Source of the DNA: Protofrankia sp963555925
GTDB lineage: Bacteria; Actinomycetota; Actinomycetes; Frankiales; Frankiaceae
DNA length: 64,000 nucleotides
Direction of reading: 5' to 3'
NCBI GenBank assembly: GCA_963555925.1
Contig: CAUVXJ010000107.1
Coordinates: 1-64,000 of the forward strand
Shown: piece after piece, positions 32,901 to 42,011 of the stretch
Layout of the letters: each line of letters starts with the position of its first letter
How positions within the stretch are numbered: position 1 is the stretch's first letter
Position numbers and translations under genes: made by a program
Notes under the pieces: generated by a model
Database searches by the model: none
What the model was told of the DNA's origin: nothing
What the model saw: the letters and a program-made list of their open reading frames with translations, nothing else

Positions 32901-33803
32901 TCAGCGGGCGAGGTGCAGCGGTCCTTTGCTGTTTCGCGTCGTTCGAGTGGCGGCGACGGCAGGACTGGCCGGTGCGGTCGAGTCGTCGACCGGATTCGGG
33001 GATGTGCGGTTGAGGCCGTCGAGTCGGCGGGCGGTGAGGTCGTCGGCGGCGTGGAAGGTGACGAGCTGCTGATCTGCGGGAGGAATGGTCATCGTCTCGC
33101 ACACGACGTTCAGCGCGCCGACGTCTGGATGGTGCAGACGCCGGCTCGCTCCACATCGCTGGACGACATCGCGCCGGTTCCACCAGCCGGCGAATTCCGG
33201 GCTTGTCGTGCACAGTTCAGCCACGAGTTGGCCTACGCGCGGTTGGTCGGGGTGACGGCCACGTTGGGCACGCAGGTTGGCCACCAGATCGGCGGCGGTG
33301 TCCTCCCAGTCCGCCCACCGTCGGCGTAGGGGCGCGTGCTGGAAGCTGAGCCAGACGATGTTGCGGCTGCTCTCCGGTACCGAGGCGAAATCGGTGAGGA
33401 CCGACGCAGCCGCCGGGTTCCACGCGACGACATCCATCGCCACGGTCAGGACGTAGGCGGGCATCGGTTGCAGGGCCTGGACAATCTCCAGGGTCCGGGC
33501 CCGTACCGCGCGGATATCCTCGAGAGGGGCTGGGACGGCCAGTCCGGCCAGGTGACACAGGTGCCGATGCTCGTCACCGGTGAGCCGGAGACCGCGGCTG
33601 ATCGCTGTCAGCACCTCGTACGAGGGGTGGCGGTCGCGGCCCTGCTCCAGCCGTGCGTAGTAGTCGATGCTCACCCCGGACAGGGCGGCCACCTCCTCGC
33701 GACGCAAACCGCTGGTGCGCCGAGTCCCGTGCGAGGGCAGGCCGACCTGGGCGGGCAGCAAGCGGGCGCGACGTGACCGGAGAAAGACGCCCAGATCGTC
33801 CAC
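32901..33803 (-). CDS. Second XRE-family MmyB-type regulator
   Basis: The helix-turn-helix includes RRTSGLRREEVAALSGVSIDYYARLEQGRDRHPS, the standard pattern of this subfamily, and is followed by the MmyB ligand-binding domain (MPAYVLTVAMDVVAWNPAAA, RNIVWLSFQHAPLRRRWADWEDTA, GWWNRRDVVQRCGASRRLHH). A GTG at 33803 gives 300 residues beginning MDDLGVFLRSRR, the usual N-terminus; the frame is open to 33932. It converges with the bicupin gene. Its own target is unknown, because no clear operator was seen in the 33804-33975 region. A role in controlling the adjacent cupin genes is possible. Confidence 0.83.
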   Translation of the reverse strand: MDDLGVFLRSRRARLLPAQVGLPSHGTRRTSGLRREEVAALSGVSIDYYARLEQGRDRHPSYEVLTAISRGLRLTGDEHRHLCHLAGLAVPAPLEDIRAVRARTLEIVQALQPMPAYVLTVAMDVVAWNPAAASVLTDFASVPESSRNIVWLSFQHAPLRRRWADWEDTAADLVANLRAQRGRHPDQPRVGQLVAELCTTSPEFAGWWNRRDVVQRCGASRRLHHPDVGALNVVCETMTIPPADQQLVTFHAADDLTARRLDGLNRTSPNPVDDSTAPASPAVAATRTTRNSKGPLHLAR

Positions 33804-33975
33804 GCCGTCCGGGGAGTCGACCCTATTACGACCCTTTCTTTCGGACAGTGACCTTCGGGTCCGCTGTCCACAGAAACGGGATCGCTCCACCATCGACGAT
33901 GCTGTCCTCGACGCCGTCCTCCGAGCTCGCAAACGTTGGTGAAGTGCAGTCCAAGACCTTTAGCGTATCCTGATG

Positions 33976-34542
33976 TCAGACCGGGAGCGGCTCGGCGAGA
34001 ACCATGCGAATCGCCTCTGTGGGGTTGTCGGTCTCTCCATTGCAGACATAACCTTCGTCCGCCTCGAGATCTAGGTCTGCGACACCCCACATATAGACCC
34101 CGAGGTCCACGCGGACCGCGCGTCGGTAGCGGCCGGTCGCGTGCGGGTCGGCGGTGATGTCCCGGCCATCGTCGCTGTAGATCCGGTAGACCATGGCGCT
34201 TTCTGGTTCGATCCGCCAGCCAGGCGCGGCCTCGATCAGCGCGCGGCGCTGGATCGCCGGGCGCATCGCGAGCGCGAGTGCGTGCCGTGCCGGGTCCGTG
34301 TGGATCTCCCGCGCGACTGCGACCAGGCGGTCGACACTGGTCATCGACGCCATGTTCAGCGCCTGTCTGGTGGCGTTCCGTCCGTGGTGCGCGGCCGCGT
34401 CCGCCACGGGTAGCGCCCGGTAGTCCCTGGCCACACCCAGCCAGGTGTGCGGGTCAGCCGCCTCGTACAGTGCACGCAACCCGTCGGTGCCGAGTGGGGC
34501 GTCCAGTGCGGCCCACCGGCTCATGTCTATCTCATCATCCAT
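33976..34542 (-). CDS. Hypothetical protein behind AT-rich palindromes
   Basis: No family was recognised. The 188-residue protein from the ATG at 34542 (MDDEIDMSRWAALDAP) is slightly acidic, with no signal peptide, membrane helix or metal motif. Its C-terminal third (VYRIYSDDGRDITADPHATG ... YVCNGETDNPTEAIRMV) looks like a mixed alpha/beta fold. Starts at GTG 34551 and ATG 34524 are also possible. The upstream sequence contains two overlapping palindromes in an AT-rich island, so expression is probably autoregulated or controlled by an unknown repressor. Nothing in the surroundings assigns a role. Confidence 0.6.
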   Translation of the reverse strand: MDDEIDMSRWAALDAPLGTDGLRALYEAADPHTWLGVARDYRALPVADAAAHHGRNATRQALNMASMTSVDRLVAVAREIHTDPARHALALAMRPAIQRRALIEAAPGWRIEPESAMVYRIYSDDGRDITADPHATGRYRRAVRVDLGVYMWGVADLDLEADEGYVCNGETDNPTEAIRMVLAEPLPV

Positions 34543-34583
34543 ACTATGCACTATACAGTAGTGTGTAGTATAAAAATTATACT
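34542..34583 (-). promoter_or_regulatory. Overlapping palindromes at the start of the hypothetical gene
   Basis: An imperfect palindrome covers 34542-34570 (ACTATGCACT ... AGTGTGTAGT). A perfect one, AGTATAAAAATTATACT, covers 34567-34583. Both sit right at or just upstream of the start of the minus-strand gene in strikingly AT-rich DNA. This is the usual place for an operator. Confidence 0.6.
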
Positions 34584-34660
34584 CGTTATCTTTACGTTAT
34601 TAGTCGATACTGTGATGACTCGCCCGGTGTCGGCGCTGTTGTACGTGTCAGCCGAGACGA

Positions 34661-35032
34661 TCAGTACGTAGACGGGTGCGTCGGCCCGTGCCCCCACCTC
34701 ATCCTGTTGCGCGCCCGCGCAGCTCCTCCAGGCGGGCGAACTCGCCGTCCAGATACTCCGGTGTTATGCCTGAGAGCGGTGTTGCGCTCCTGCTGCCGAG
34801 CGAACCGAGCGGTCCAGATCGATTCCGTCAGGGTCTTGCCCACCCATGCCGACAAGGTGAGCCCCGCGGCTGCCTGTGCGTCGGCCTTGTCGGCGCCGGC
34901 CGCGACATGTGCGTCGCACCAGCGCTGGCTGCTGAGCGACATGAACTGCCTGCACTCCTCGGATGCGGCCCAGGCCGCCTTCTCGTGCGGGTCCACCGCA
35001 TGGTCGGACGACAGATGCAGGCCGAGGCCCAT
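34661..35032 (-). pseudogene. Unknown small protein, probably frameshifted near its end
   Basis: From the ATG at 35032 the frame reads MGLGLHLSSDHAVDPHEKA then HVAAGADKADAQAAAGLTLS and ESIWTARFARQQERNTAL. After NTAL it continues as unlikely arginine/proline-rich sequence. The next frame instead continues GITPEYLDGEFARLEELRGR and stops, which looks like a natural C-terminus. A lost base or two around 34772 would explain both. The intact version would be about 95 residues, helical and possibly antitoxin-like. It follows the RelE-type toxin gene by about 30 bp. Confidence 0.45.
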
Positions 35033-35061
35033 AAGAGCGACCGGCAACAGGGGACACGGCG

Positions 35062-35304
35062 TCAGCCGATCCACGTCACGCGCAGGACAGTGATCGTGAT
35101 CCACTTTTCTTCGATGCTGTACGTCAGGAGCCCGTACCCGAAGACCGCTCGCCACAGCTCGGTGCGCTTGTCGAAGGTGGCGTGCCGACGCGGGTCGGCC
35201 GCGAGTCGATCCAGCAGCGCGTCTAGTTCCCGCCGGCCCTCAGCGGGCAAGGAGTCACGCTGTTGCTCGGCGTAGGTGACCCAGCGGATCGTGTATCTTG
35301 CCAT
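35062..35304 (-). CDS. RelE/ParE-type toxin-like protein
   Basis: This 80-residue protein (MARYTIRWVTYAEQQRDSLP) shows the RelE/ParE layout: a first strand, two helices (AEGRRELDALLDRLAADPRRHA), then RTELWRAVFGYGLLTYSIEEKWITITVLRVTWIG as the C-terminal sheet with the common L-R-V-T pattern. Such toxins cleave mRNA or poison gyrase. The ATG at 35304 is preferred over the one at 35322. The gene overlaps the upstream DUF6247 gene by about 50 bp, the usual antitoxin-first arrangement in actinobacteria. Confidence 0.72.
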   Translation of the reverse strand: MARYTIRWVTYAEQQRDSLPAEGRRELDALLDRLAADPRRHATFDKRTELWRAVFGYGLLTYSIEEKWITITVLRVTWIG

Positions 35305-35629
35305 CGGTGTTCTCCGGGTCACGGGGTGGATGAGGTGTGGTGGCGCCGAACACGGTGGGGTCTCCCGCCTGGATCCGCAGCCGGTCCGCGAAGGCGCCGG
35401 CCTCGATCTCCGGGTTGGCGGTGAGTACCGCCCGTCCCCACCAGCGGTCGATCACTTCGACAACCGGGCCGAGATCGAGGGTGTCGTCCGCGCTGGCGAG
35501 CGCGATCCGTAGCTCCGCCACGAATACCTGGCGGTCGTCGGGGTCGAGAGCGTCACGGATCGCGGGCCCGTTCTTCTCGACCCGGTTGCGGACTCCGTAG
35601 ATCGGGATCGTGTCGGCCATGCTGCTCAT
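35255..35629 (-). CDS. DUF6247-type antitoxin-like protein
   Basis: The 124-residue protein (AIRDALDPDDRQVFVAELRI, ALASADDTLDLGPVVEVIDRWWGRA) matches the actinobacterial DUF6247 group, which is regularly found just before RelE-type toxin genes. It has an acidic helical core and a charged C-terminal tail, fitting a toxin-neutralising role. The start could be the ATG at 35629 or the one at 35620. Its 3' end overlaps the toxin start, so the pair is likely to be translated together. Function is inferred from context and has not been shown for this protein. Confidence 0.65.
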   Translation of the reverse strand: MSSMADTIPIYGVRNRVEKNGPAIRDALDPDDRQVFVAELRIALASADDTLDLGPVVEVIDRWWGRAVLTANPEIEAGAFADRLRIQAGDPTVFGATTPHPPRDPENTDGKIHDPLGHLRRATA

Positions 35630-35735
35630 TATGGTTCGGCGACCTCGGGGTCGTCCGCATCGGATCTACTGGGAGAGGACGAGCGACCCGCACCCGGGCC
35701 ACGCTGGACGTGCCGACCGGGACCCGCCCAGCGCT

Positions 35736-35984
35736 GGCGGGCGAGCGGTCGTCCGAACCTCGCGCCGGCGGGCCGGCGGTCGTTCGAACGATGTGACTTT
35801 CGTGCTGCTCCCACAGCAGCGGATTCACATCCTTCGGCCGGCGGGCGAGCGGTCGTCCGAACCTCGCGCTGGCGGGCCGGCGGTCGTTCGAACGATGTGA
35901 CTTTCGTGCTGCTCCCACAGCAGCGGATTCACATCCTTCGGCCGGCGGGCGAGCGGTCGTCCGAACCTCGCGCTGGCGGGCCGG
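35736..35984. repeat. 104-bp tandem repeat, 2.4 copies
   Basis: GGCGGGCGAGCGGTCGTCCG starts at 35736, 35840 and 35944, giving two full 104-bp units and a 41-bp part. Each unit contains GCTGCTCCCACAGCAGC, a hairpin with 6-bp arms. It occupies the space between the DUF6247 gene and the CoA-transferase stop codon. The unit is not a multiple of three, in agreement with a non-coding location. Confidence 0.95.
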
Positions 35985-35985
35985 C

Positions 35986-38367
35986 TCAGCCGTGCTTCGG
36001 CCTCTTTCCGATCACACCCGCGGCCTCCCACGCGGCGAGCTGGGCGTCGGAATGCCCGAGGATGCCGCCGAGGACCTCGCGGTTGTGCTCGCCCAGGAGC
36101 GGAGGGGTCCGTCGGTGCACGGGCGGGTGCGGTCCACCGGAGAAGCGGATCGGGTAGCCGGAGTGGGTCGCCGATCCGACGACCGGGTGGCCGGCGAGCT
36201 CCTCGAAGAAGCCGCGGGCCTGCAGCTGCGGGTTGGAATCCAGGAAGGCGCCGTTGCCGACGACCGCAGCTGGCACGCCGTGGCTGACGAGGACGTCTTC
36301 GACCTCGGCCGCACCGCGTGCGGACGTCCAGGCGTTGATGGTCTCGTCGATGGCGTCGTGCTGGGCCCGGCGCTGGTCGCGGTTGTTCAGGCAGTCCCAT
36401 CCCGACGGTTCACCGAGCGCCTTGCGCAGCCCGTGCCACTGTCTCTCGGTCTCGACCGAGACCGCGACCCAGGTGTCACCGCCGGAATCACCGGCGAGGT
36501 AGAGCCCCTGCGGCGCGGCGGTGGGGCCCCGGTTCCCGTCTCGCGTCAGGAACGCCCCGTAGGCGCTGCACTCGGCGTACTGCTCGGCGCAGATGTTCAG
36601 CGCTCCGCCGAGCATCGGAGCCTCGATGAGAGAGCCCTCTCCGGTGCGCCGGCGGTGCTCGAGGGCCAGGGAGATCGCGATCGTCGCGTGTGAGCCTGCG
36701 AGTGGATCGCCGACGGAATTGGCGAACTGCGGCGGCGCGTCGGGGTAGCCCGTCATCCAGGCGATGCCGGAGACCGCCTCAATGGTCTGTGCATAGCCGG
36801 ATCGGTCCCGCCACGGGCCGTCGGAACCGAACGCTGGTAGTCGTGCGTAGATGAGGTCGGGCCGCACGGCCTTCAGGACGTCGTAGGTCAGCCCCCACGA
36901 GGTCATGACGCGGGGTGTGAAGTTCTCCACGAGGACGTCCGAGTGTGCGACGAGCTCGAGGAGCAGCTTCCTGCCCTCCTCGCTGCCCAGGTCGAGGGTG
37001 ATGCCCCGCTTGCCCGCGTTGCCACCGTGGTAGCTCGGACCTGTCTCCCACCAGAGGTCCTCGCGGAACGACCTGGCGCCGCGCATCCTCATGCCGTCCG
37101 GCCGGGACACGGACTCGACCTTGATGACGTCGGCGCCGAGCATGGCGAGCACGTAGCCGACGATGGGTCCTGCCCAGAACGCGGTGAGGTCGCAGACCCG
37201 AAGGTCCTGGAAGGGGAGCGCCGCCGGTTCGGTCCCCGTAGTCAGCTCTCGCGGGGTGCAGGTGGTCGTGACCTTCGCGGTGTGCTCGCCGAGCATGGGC
37301 GCCGGCGCGAAGTCACGCAGCTGGAGGTTGCTCCGCGGGAAGCGGTAGGGATGGGCGGGCTGGACGAAGCCACCCCGGGGGTTCGTCGTCATGAGCCCGT
37401 TGGCCACCAGGTGGTCGAACCGCGGTGTGAGCGCACCGTTGCCGACGGGGGCGACCGGCACGCGCAGCGCCTCTGCGATCTCGATGACCTCGTCGGTGGT
37501 GTGCGTCGTCATCCACTCGGCGAGCGCGGGCGCCAGCTCCTTGCGGCGGACGATCCGCTGCTCGAGGCGGATGAGATGCTCGTCGTCCATCCAGTCCGTC
37601 CGCTCGACCATCAGGCAGAAGTCGAGCCACTGCTGGCCGGTCACGACCATGAACGCGACCCAGCCGTCCTTGGTGCGCTCGATGCCGGGGAAGTTGAGCA
37701 GACGGCGGGCATACGGCGGGACCCCGGCGATGCTGCGGTAGTTGACCTCGTACATGGTGTGGGTCAGCACGATCGACTCGAGCATCGAAAGGTCGAGGAG
37801 CTCGCCCTGGGCGGTGCGCAGGCGCCGGCGGTAGGACGCGAGCAGTCCGACCCCGCCGATCATGCCCGACAGCCACTCGCCGGTCCGCCCGCCGACGGAG
37901 ACGGGCGGCCGGTTCGGGGTGCCTCGTGCGAACACCCCGCCCGAGATGGCCTGGAGCGTGAGTTCGGTGGCCGGCCGGCCGGCCCACGGGCCCGCCAGCC
38001 CGAAGGGGGTGATCGACAACACCAGAGCGGTCGGGTTGAGCTCCCGCAACCTGGCCGGGCTCATGCTGGCGGCGAGTTCGGACCCGGGTGACCAGACGAT
38101 CGCGTCCGCCCAGCGGACGAGGTCCAGCGCCTCCTCGAGGGTGGGCACGGCGGACTGTTTGGACGCGGCGAGGACCTTGAACAGGGCGCCGTCGTCGTCC
38201 GCGGCTATGGCCGCGCCGCTCGCTGACCAGCGGCGCAGGGGGTCGCCGGCGGCGTCCTCGCACTTGACGACCTCAGCTCCGGCGTCGGCGAGCAGCTTGG
38301 TGGCGTAGCCGCCGGCGATGCCGATCGAGAGGTCGAGGACGCGGAAGCCGTCCAGGGGCGCGGGCAC
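35986..38367 (-). CDS. Tandem-fused family III CoA-transferase (CaiB/BaiF)
   Basis: Two complete CaiB/BaiF domains are fused in one 793-residue chain. The first begins PLDGFRVLDLSIGIAGGYATKLLADAGAEVVKCE and the second begins FQDLRVCDLTAFWAGPIVGYVLAMLGADVIKVE near residue 390. The second also has the typical NAGKRGITLDLGSEEGRKLLLELV. Normal family members are about 400 residues and form interlocked dimers, so a fusion can act as an internal dimer. They move CoA between acids and thioesters. The GTG at 38367 follows an AGGAGA site. It sits 8 bp downstream of an acyl-CoA dehydrogenase gene in one operon. In the first domain the N-K-R-x-I-x-L-D-L block is weak. Confidence 0.9.
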   Translation of the reverse strand: MPAPLDGFRVLDLSIGIAGGYATKLLADAGAEVVKCEDAAGDPLRRWSASGAAIAADDDGALFKVLAASKQSAVPTLEEALDLVRWADAIVWSPGSELAASMSPARLRELNPTALVLSITPFGLAGPWAGRPATELTLQAISGGVFARGTPNRPPVSVGGRTGEWLSGMIGGVGLLASYRRRLRTAQGELLDLSMLESIVLTHTMYEVNYRSIAGVPPYARRLLNFPGIERTKDGWVAFMVVTGQQWLDFCLMVERTDWMDDEHLIRLEQRIVRRKELAPALAEWMTTHTTDEVIEIAEALRVPVAPVGNGALTPRFDHLVANGLMTTNPRGGFVQPAHPYRFPRSNLQLRDFAPAPMLGEHTAKVTTTCTPRELTTGTEPAALPFQDLRVCDLTAFWAGPIVGYVLAMLGADVIKVESVSRPDGMRMRGARSFREDLWWETGPSYHGGNAGKRGITLDLGSEEGRKLLLELVAHSDVLVENFTPRVMTSWGLTYDVLKAVRPDLIYARLPAFGSDGPWRDRSGYAQTIEAVSGIAWMTGYPDAPPQFANSVGDPLAGSHATIAISLALEHRRRTGEGSLIEAPMLGGALNICAEQYAECSAYGAFLTRDGNRGPTAAPQGLYLAGDSGGDTWVAVSVETERQWHGLRKALGEPSGWDCLNNRDQRRAQHDAIDETINAWTSARGAAEVEDVLVSHGVPAAVVGNGAFLDSNPQLQARGFFEELAGHPVVGSATHSGYPIRFSGGPHPPVHRRTPPLLGEHNREVLGGILGHSDAQLAAWEAAGVIGKRPKHG

Positions 38368-38375
38368 GGGTTCTC

Positions 38376-39509
38376 CTATCGGTGTCTGGGCAGGCCGAGC
38401 ACGCGTTCGGCGATGATCGTCTTCTGGATCTCCGACGTGCCGCCGCCGATGCGCAGACCGAAGGAGATGAACCACGGCTGCGACGCGGACTGGTCGTGGC
38501 GGGCGTGCAGGTGCCGGACGTCGTAGTTCAGCTCGGTCGCGAGGAGCTTCAGCGCCGACGGTCCCGCCCCTTCGATGCCGGCTTCCTGCTCGTCAACCGA
38601 CTGCTCGAGCAGGGCTCGCACGGCGAGGGCGCGCACGGTGAGTTCCGCGACCTCCGCGGTCGCGACGGGATCGTCGGCCACGAGCTGGCTGAGCCGGCGT
38701 AGCGCATGCAGGGCGCCGAGCACGATCGGGGCGGTGATGGTGCTGCGCTCGAAGAGCAGGGTCGTCGTCGCCACCTGCCAGCCCTGACCCACCGCTCCGA
38801 TCACGTTGGCCAGTGGGACGCGTACCTCGTCGAAGCGCACCTCGCAGAACTCGCTCGGCCCGCCGATCGTCCGCAACGGCCGGATGGTGATACCGGGAGA
38901 GTCCAGGTCGACCACGGCGTAGGTGAGACCACCGTGTCGGCTGTTCGGATCCGTGCGCACGAGCAGCTCCGCGATGTCGGCGTACTGCGCGAACGTGCTC
39001 CACCGCTTCTCGCCGGTGACTATCAGGGCGTCCCCGTCGACGACGGCCCTGGTGCTGATCGCGGCGAGGTCCGACCCGGCGCCGGGCTCGGAGAAGCACT
39101 GGGCCGCGATGATCTCGCCCCGCAGGATGCCCGGCAGCCATCGTTGCTGTTGCTCGGGAGTGCCTCGCGCGATGACGGTCGGCCCCGCGTGGGAGAGTGC
39201 GACGAGGAACAGGCCCGTCATCGTGTCCCCACCGGCGAGCGCGATCTCCTCGTGGAACGCCAGCTGCTGGCGGGCACCCGCGCCACGGCCACCGTGGCTC
39301 TTCGGCCACGCCACGCCCGCCCAGCCGCCGTCGTGTAGCTGGCGCTGCCAGGCGCGTTGGCGCTCGACGTCCGCGGGCGTGAGCTCATCGCCGATCGCTG
39401 AACCACCATGCACGGGTGGCGGAGTGTGGTCGCGCAGGAAGCGACGGAGCTCGGTGCGGAACGAGTCGAGGTTGTCGCTCTCGACCGCGGTCGGGGTGGC
39501 CATGGTCAC
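38376..39509 (-). CDS. Acyl-CoA dehydrogenase, large type
   Basis: A 377-residue FAD-dependent acyl-CoA dehydrogenase that would introduce a C2-C3 double bond. The N-terminal helical part contains GWAGVAWPKSHGGRGAG, the middle domain contains QCFSEPGAGSDLAAISTRA with FAD contacts, and the C-terminus has GGGTSEIQKTIIAERVLGLPR. It starts just before the first N gap; the upstream sequence (GGTCACGAGGCGGC) is repeated beyond the gap. It is translated just ahead of the fused CoA-transferase. Two small-type and one other large-type ACAD lie further along, so heteromeric pairing is conceivable. Confidence 0.93.
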   Translation of the reverse strand: MTMATPTAVESDNLDSFRTELRRFLRDHTPPPVHGGSAIGDELTPADVERQRAWQRQLHDGGWAGVAWPKSHGGRGAGARQQLAFHEEIALAGGDTMTGLFLVALSHAGPTVIARGTPEQQQRWLPGILRGEIIAAQCFSEPGAGSDLAAISTRAVVDGDALIVTGEKRWSTFAQYADIAELLVRTDPNSRHGGLTYAVVDLDSPGITIRPLRTIGGPSEFCEVRFDEVRVPLANVIGAVGQGWQVATTTLLFERSTITAPIVLGALHALRRLSQLVADDPVATAEVAELTVRALAVRALLEQSVDEQEAGIEGAGPSALKLLATELNYDVRHLHARHDQSASQPWFISFGLRIGGGTSEIQKTIIAERVLGLPRHR

Positions 39510-39521
39510 GAGGCGGCGTCC

Positions 39522-39875
39522 NNNNNNNNNNNNNNNNNNNNNNNNNNNNNNNNNNNNNNNNNNNNNNNNNNNNNNNNNNNNNNNNNNNNNNNNNNNNNNN
39601 NNNNNNNNNNNNNNNNNNNNNNNNNNNNNNNNNNNNNNNNNNNNNNNNNNNNNNNNNNNNNNNNNNNNNNNNNNNNNNNNNNNNNNNNNNNNNNNNNNNN
39701 NNNNNNNNNNNNNNNNNNNNNNNNNNNNNNNNNNNNNNNNNNNNNNNNNNNNNNNNNNNNNNNNNNNNNNNNNNNNNNNNNNNNNNNNNNNNNNNNNNNN
39801 NNNNNNNNNNNNNNNNNNNNNNNNNNNNNNNNNNNNNNNNNNNNNNNNNNNNNNNNNNNNNNNNNNNNNNNNNNN
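39522..39875. other. Assembly gap of 354 N
   Basis: The flanks share GTCACGAGGCGGC on both sides, and a related GGTCACGAGGCAGCCTCC follows at about 39951-39968. A tandem repeat or collapsed region therefore probably caused the gap. Any gene or promoter in it is invisible; the real length is unknown. Confidence 0.95.
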
Positions 39876-39952
39876 GGGTCACGAGGCGGCATCCAAAGTG
39901 AGCATCGCAGCGAAGCGAGGAGCGGAGCGGCGGACGGCGCCGGGGTGATGGG

Positions 39953-41901
39953 TCACGAGGCAGCCTCCTCGGTGGTCAGCAGGGCGGCGACGGTTACCCG
40001 GTCGACCTTGCCGGTGTCCAGGCGCGGAATGGCGGCGACGAACCGGATCCTGCGGGGGAGCTCGTAGGCCGCCAACTCGGCCCGCAGGGACTGGCGGAGC
40101 CCCTGCTCGGTGAGCCCGGCCGCGCCGACGACGACGGCGACCGGGATTTCCCCGAGCCGGTCGTCCGCCACGCCGGCCACGGCGCTGTCCACCACGCCGT
40201 CGATCCGGTTGAGCGCGCTCTCGACCTGTGCAGGGTAGACGTTGAAGCCCCCGCAGAGAATCAGGTCCTTGACCCGACCGACGACGCTGACGAACCCGTC
40301 GGAGTCAAGGGCACCGAGGTCACCGGTCGCGATCCAGCTGCCCGTCGTGGTGGCACTCAACCGACCGTCGGCGTCGAGGTAGCCCGACATCGCCGACGCG
40401 GCGCGGGCCTGGATCTCCCCGATGCACCCCCGCGGCAGCTCCACCCCGTCGGCGTCGACGATCCGCACCTCCACGCCCGGAGCGGCGCGTCCGACGCTGC
40501 CCGGGGGCCGCCGTCCGGCCCCGACGTCGTCGGGCCGTTCGAACGCGATGGCGCCGGCGAACTCCGTCTGGCCGTAGTTGCGCAGCACGGGCACGCCGTA
40601 GCGGGTCTCGAAGGCGACGCGCGTGCTCTCGGGCAGCGGCGCGGTGCCGANNNNNNNNNNNNNNNNNNNNNNNNNNNNNNNNNNNNNNNNNNNNNNNNNN
40701 NNNNNNNNNNNNNNNNNNNNNNNNNNNNNNNNNNNNNNNNNNNNNNNNNNNNNNNNNNNNNNNNNNNNNNNNNNNNNNNNNNNNNNNNNNNNNNNNNNNN
40801 NNNNNNNNNNNNNNNNNNNNNNNNNNNNNNNNNNNNNNNNNNNNNNNNNNNNNNNNNNNNNNNNNNNNNNNNNNNNNNNNNNNNNNNNNNNNNNNNNNNN
40901 NNNNNNNNNNNNNNNNNNNNNNNNNNNNNNNNNNNNNNNNNNNNNNNNNNNNNNNNNNNNNNNNNNNNNNNNNNNNNNNNNNNNNNNNNNNNNNNNNNNN
41001 NNNNNNNNNNNNNNNNNNNNNNNNNNNNNNNNNNNNNNNNNNNNNNNNNNNNNNNNNNNNNNNNNNNNNNNNNNNNNNNNNNNNNNNNNNNNNNNNNNNN
41101 NNNNNNNNNNNNNNNNNNNNNNNNNNNNNNNNNNNNNNNNNNNNNNNNNNNNNNNNNNNNNNNNNNNNNNNNNNNNNNNNNNNNNNNNNNNNNNNNNNNN
41201 NNNNNNNNNNNNNNNNNNNNNNNNNNNNNNNNNNNNNNNNNNNNNNNNNNNNNNNNNNNNNNNNNNNNNNNNNNNNNNNNNNNNNNNNNNNNNNNNNNNN
41301 NNNNNNNNNNNNNNNNNNNNNNNNNNNNNNNNNNNNNNNNNNNNNNNNNNNNNNNNNNNNNNNNNCGGCCCGCCGGTGGTAGTCCGCTGCCGATGGCGAT
41401 GCCGCGGATGCTCGCTTCGAGCGCAGCGAAGGCGATCGCGGCGCCCTTGGGCCGCCCGGTCGTCCCCGAGGTGAACATGACCAGGGCCTCGTCGGGAGGT
41501 GCGGTGCGGGCTTGGGTCGCCGCGCCCACGGGGCGCAGACGTGCCTCGACGCCGTCCGGGTCCGGATCGACGATCGTGGCGCAGCCGGCGTCGCTCGCCC
41601 TGCGGGTCACCTCGGCGTCCGGCAGCAGGCGCCCGAGCGAGACGACGCTCCCGCCGGCCCGCCACGCGGCATGCAGGGCGACGACGGACGCGAGGTCGTT
41701 GCCCAGGCGGATGCCGGTCCGGGTACCGGGCTGCAGCCGGCTGCTGAGCGCCGCACTGGCCGCGGCGAGCTCGCCGAACGTCGCCGAGGTCCCGGCCGAG
41801 GTCCCGGCCGGGGTGCTGACGGCGAGCGACAGGGGGTGCTGTGCGGCTGTACTGGCGAGTAGTTCACGCAGCGGCGCTCGCCAGGATGGTGGAGTGCTCA
41901 C
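39953..41901 (-). CDS. AMP-dependent acyl-CoA synthetase/ligase with internal N gap
   Basis: Both ends of one ANL-superfamily enzyme are present. The N-terminal part (from the GTG at 41901) has ALVMFTSGTTGRPKGAAIAF, the ATP P-loop. The C-terminal part has GTAPLPESTR, NYGQTEFAGAIAF, WIATGDLGALDSDGFVSVVGRVKDLILCGGFNVYP and RLDTGKVDR with the catalytic lysine. The N run 40651-41365 hides the centre and leaves the two ends out of frame with each other, which most simply reflects a wrong gap length. These enzymes activate carboxylic acids to CoA thioesters through acyl-AMP. It is divergent from the acyl-CoA dehydrogenase at 42012. A 12-bp duplication (GAGGTCCCGGCC) lies near the start. Confidence 0.85.
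40651..41365. other. Assembly gap of 715 N within the ligase gene
   Basis: The gap removes the middle of the acyl-CoA synthetase. Both flanks encode the same protein family in the order expected for one gene, but in different phases. The printed length cannot be exact. Confidence 0.95.
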
Positions 41902-42011
41902 AGGGGCAGTGTCCGGGCAGAGGGAGCACCTGGACCCATGCCCGATCGAAACCGTCGTTCTCGACCGGATGCTTGCGCCGGTCGCCGCGGGCGAGTCGAC
42001 TTGTGGACGTT

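Noticed and set aside
35736..35984. Possible CRISPR array
   Set aside because: Units are contiguous 104-bp repeats without unique spacers, and no cas gene is near.
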